A stretch of DNA of 24,654 nt. Origin: an uncultured Paracoccaceae bacterium (GTDB taxonomy: Bacteria > Pseudomonadota > Alphaproteobacteria > Rhodobacterales > Rhodobacteraceae). The notes beneath the pieces were generated by a model, which was given only the letters and a program-made list of their open reading frames with translations, had not been told where the DNA came from and searched no databases. Each line of letters opens with the position of its first letter. Within the stretch, counting starts at the first letter, position 1. Below are positions 24,547 through 24,654 of this stretch, in pieces. Position numbers and translations under genes: made by a program. The stretch spans positions 1-24,654 of the forward strand of contig CAJXHQ010000003.1 of the NCBI GenBank assembly GCA_913054485.1. Direction: 5' to 3'.

Positions 24547-24654
24547 TAGGCATGGACTAAAAAGGTATCGCCATTATCATCCCAAAGTGGACAAGGATCT
24601 ATAAGTCCCTTGCCAGCCATGACAAGAATAGGTTCATCCCATTTACCAAAAGGA
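24534..24654 (-). CDS. Glycoside hydrolase family 43 fragment from a different genome (chimeric end)
   Basis: Read on the minus strand from 24653, the frame is open for about 40 codons: PFGKWDEPILVMAGKGL, then IDPCPLWDDNGDTFLVHAYAGSR. The motif GKGLIDPCPLWDDxG...LVHAYAGSRAG is typical of GH43 beta-xylosidase/arabinosidase-type enzymes common in Bacteroidota. GC is about 43% by hand count, against the high-GC window, with many AT-ending codons. Both ends are cut: the window edge at one side and the dddQ sequence at the other, which continues in another frame. The boundary is uncertain because CGCTGGCAGCAGAGC fits both genes. Confidence 0.7.

Noticed and set aside
1..24654. CRISPR arrays, tRNAs, rRNAs, insertion sequences, integrases
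   Set aside because: No regular spaced repeats, cloverleaf-type sequences, transposase motifs or terminal inverted repeats were seen.

Overview
The window looks like chromosome of a marine alphaproteobacterium of the Roseobacter group (Rhodobacteraceae). The evidence is high GC with G/C at third codon positions, a torECAD locus, BetI-type regulators, PotABCD-type transport beside N-demethylases, and a DddQ-type DMSP lyase. No rRNA, tRNA, CRISPR array, insertion sequence or integrase was found.

Layout. (1) 1-3429: a tripartite tricarboxylate transport locus, with tctC and the start of tctA on the minus strand, diverging from a tctD-tctE two-component system. (2) 3433-4464: a lone FabD-like acyltransferase, convergent with tctE, with an altered active site. 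(3) 4873-9349: torE-torC-torA-torD for periplasmic TMAO/DMSO respiration; torE is only 57 codons. (4) 9350-9584: a short convergent gap rich in hairpins. (5) 18421 down to 9585: a seven-gene minus-strand operon. It encodes two ABC permeases, an ATPase and a binding protein (Pot family), a trimethylamine-dehydrogenase-like flavoprotein, a GbcA/CntA-like Rieske oxygenase, and an MttB-superfamily methyltransferase without pyrrolysine. A divergent TetR/BetI gene sits at 18676, and the shared promoter region holds two copies of the same 16-bp palindrome. (6) 19335-21530: a class III aminotransferase divergent from a second BetI-like regulator, with a 30-bp palindrome between them. (7) 24546 down to 21759: dddQ, an HpbD-like betaine epimerase of the enolase superfamily, and a second class III aminotransferase, as a tight minus-strand operon.

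Together the genes suggest a locus for methylated onium compounds: TMAO/DMSO as electron acceptors, and uptake, epimerisation and stepwise demethylation of a quaternary amine as carbon and nitrogen source, next to DMSP cleavage. Three chemically different demethylating enzyme families lie in one operon. The substrate cannot be read from the sequence; proline- or hydroxyproline-betaine-like compounds are the leading guess because of the HpbD-like epimerase.

The last ~110 bases (about 24547-24654) do not belong with the rest. They fall to about 43% GC and encode, on the minus strand, a piece of a family 43 glycoside hydrolase that runs out of frame into a truncated dddQ. This looks like a chimeric assembly join, so dddQ is cut at its N terminus by the join and not necessarily in the organism.
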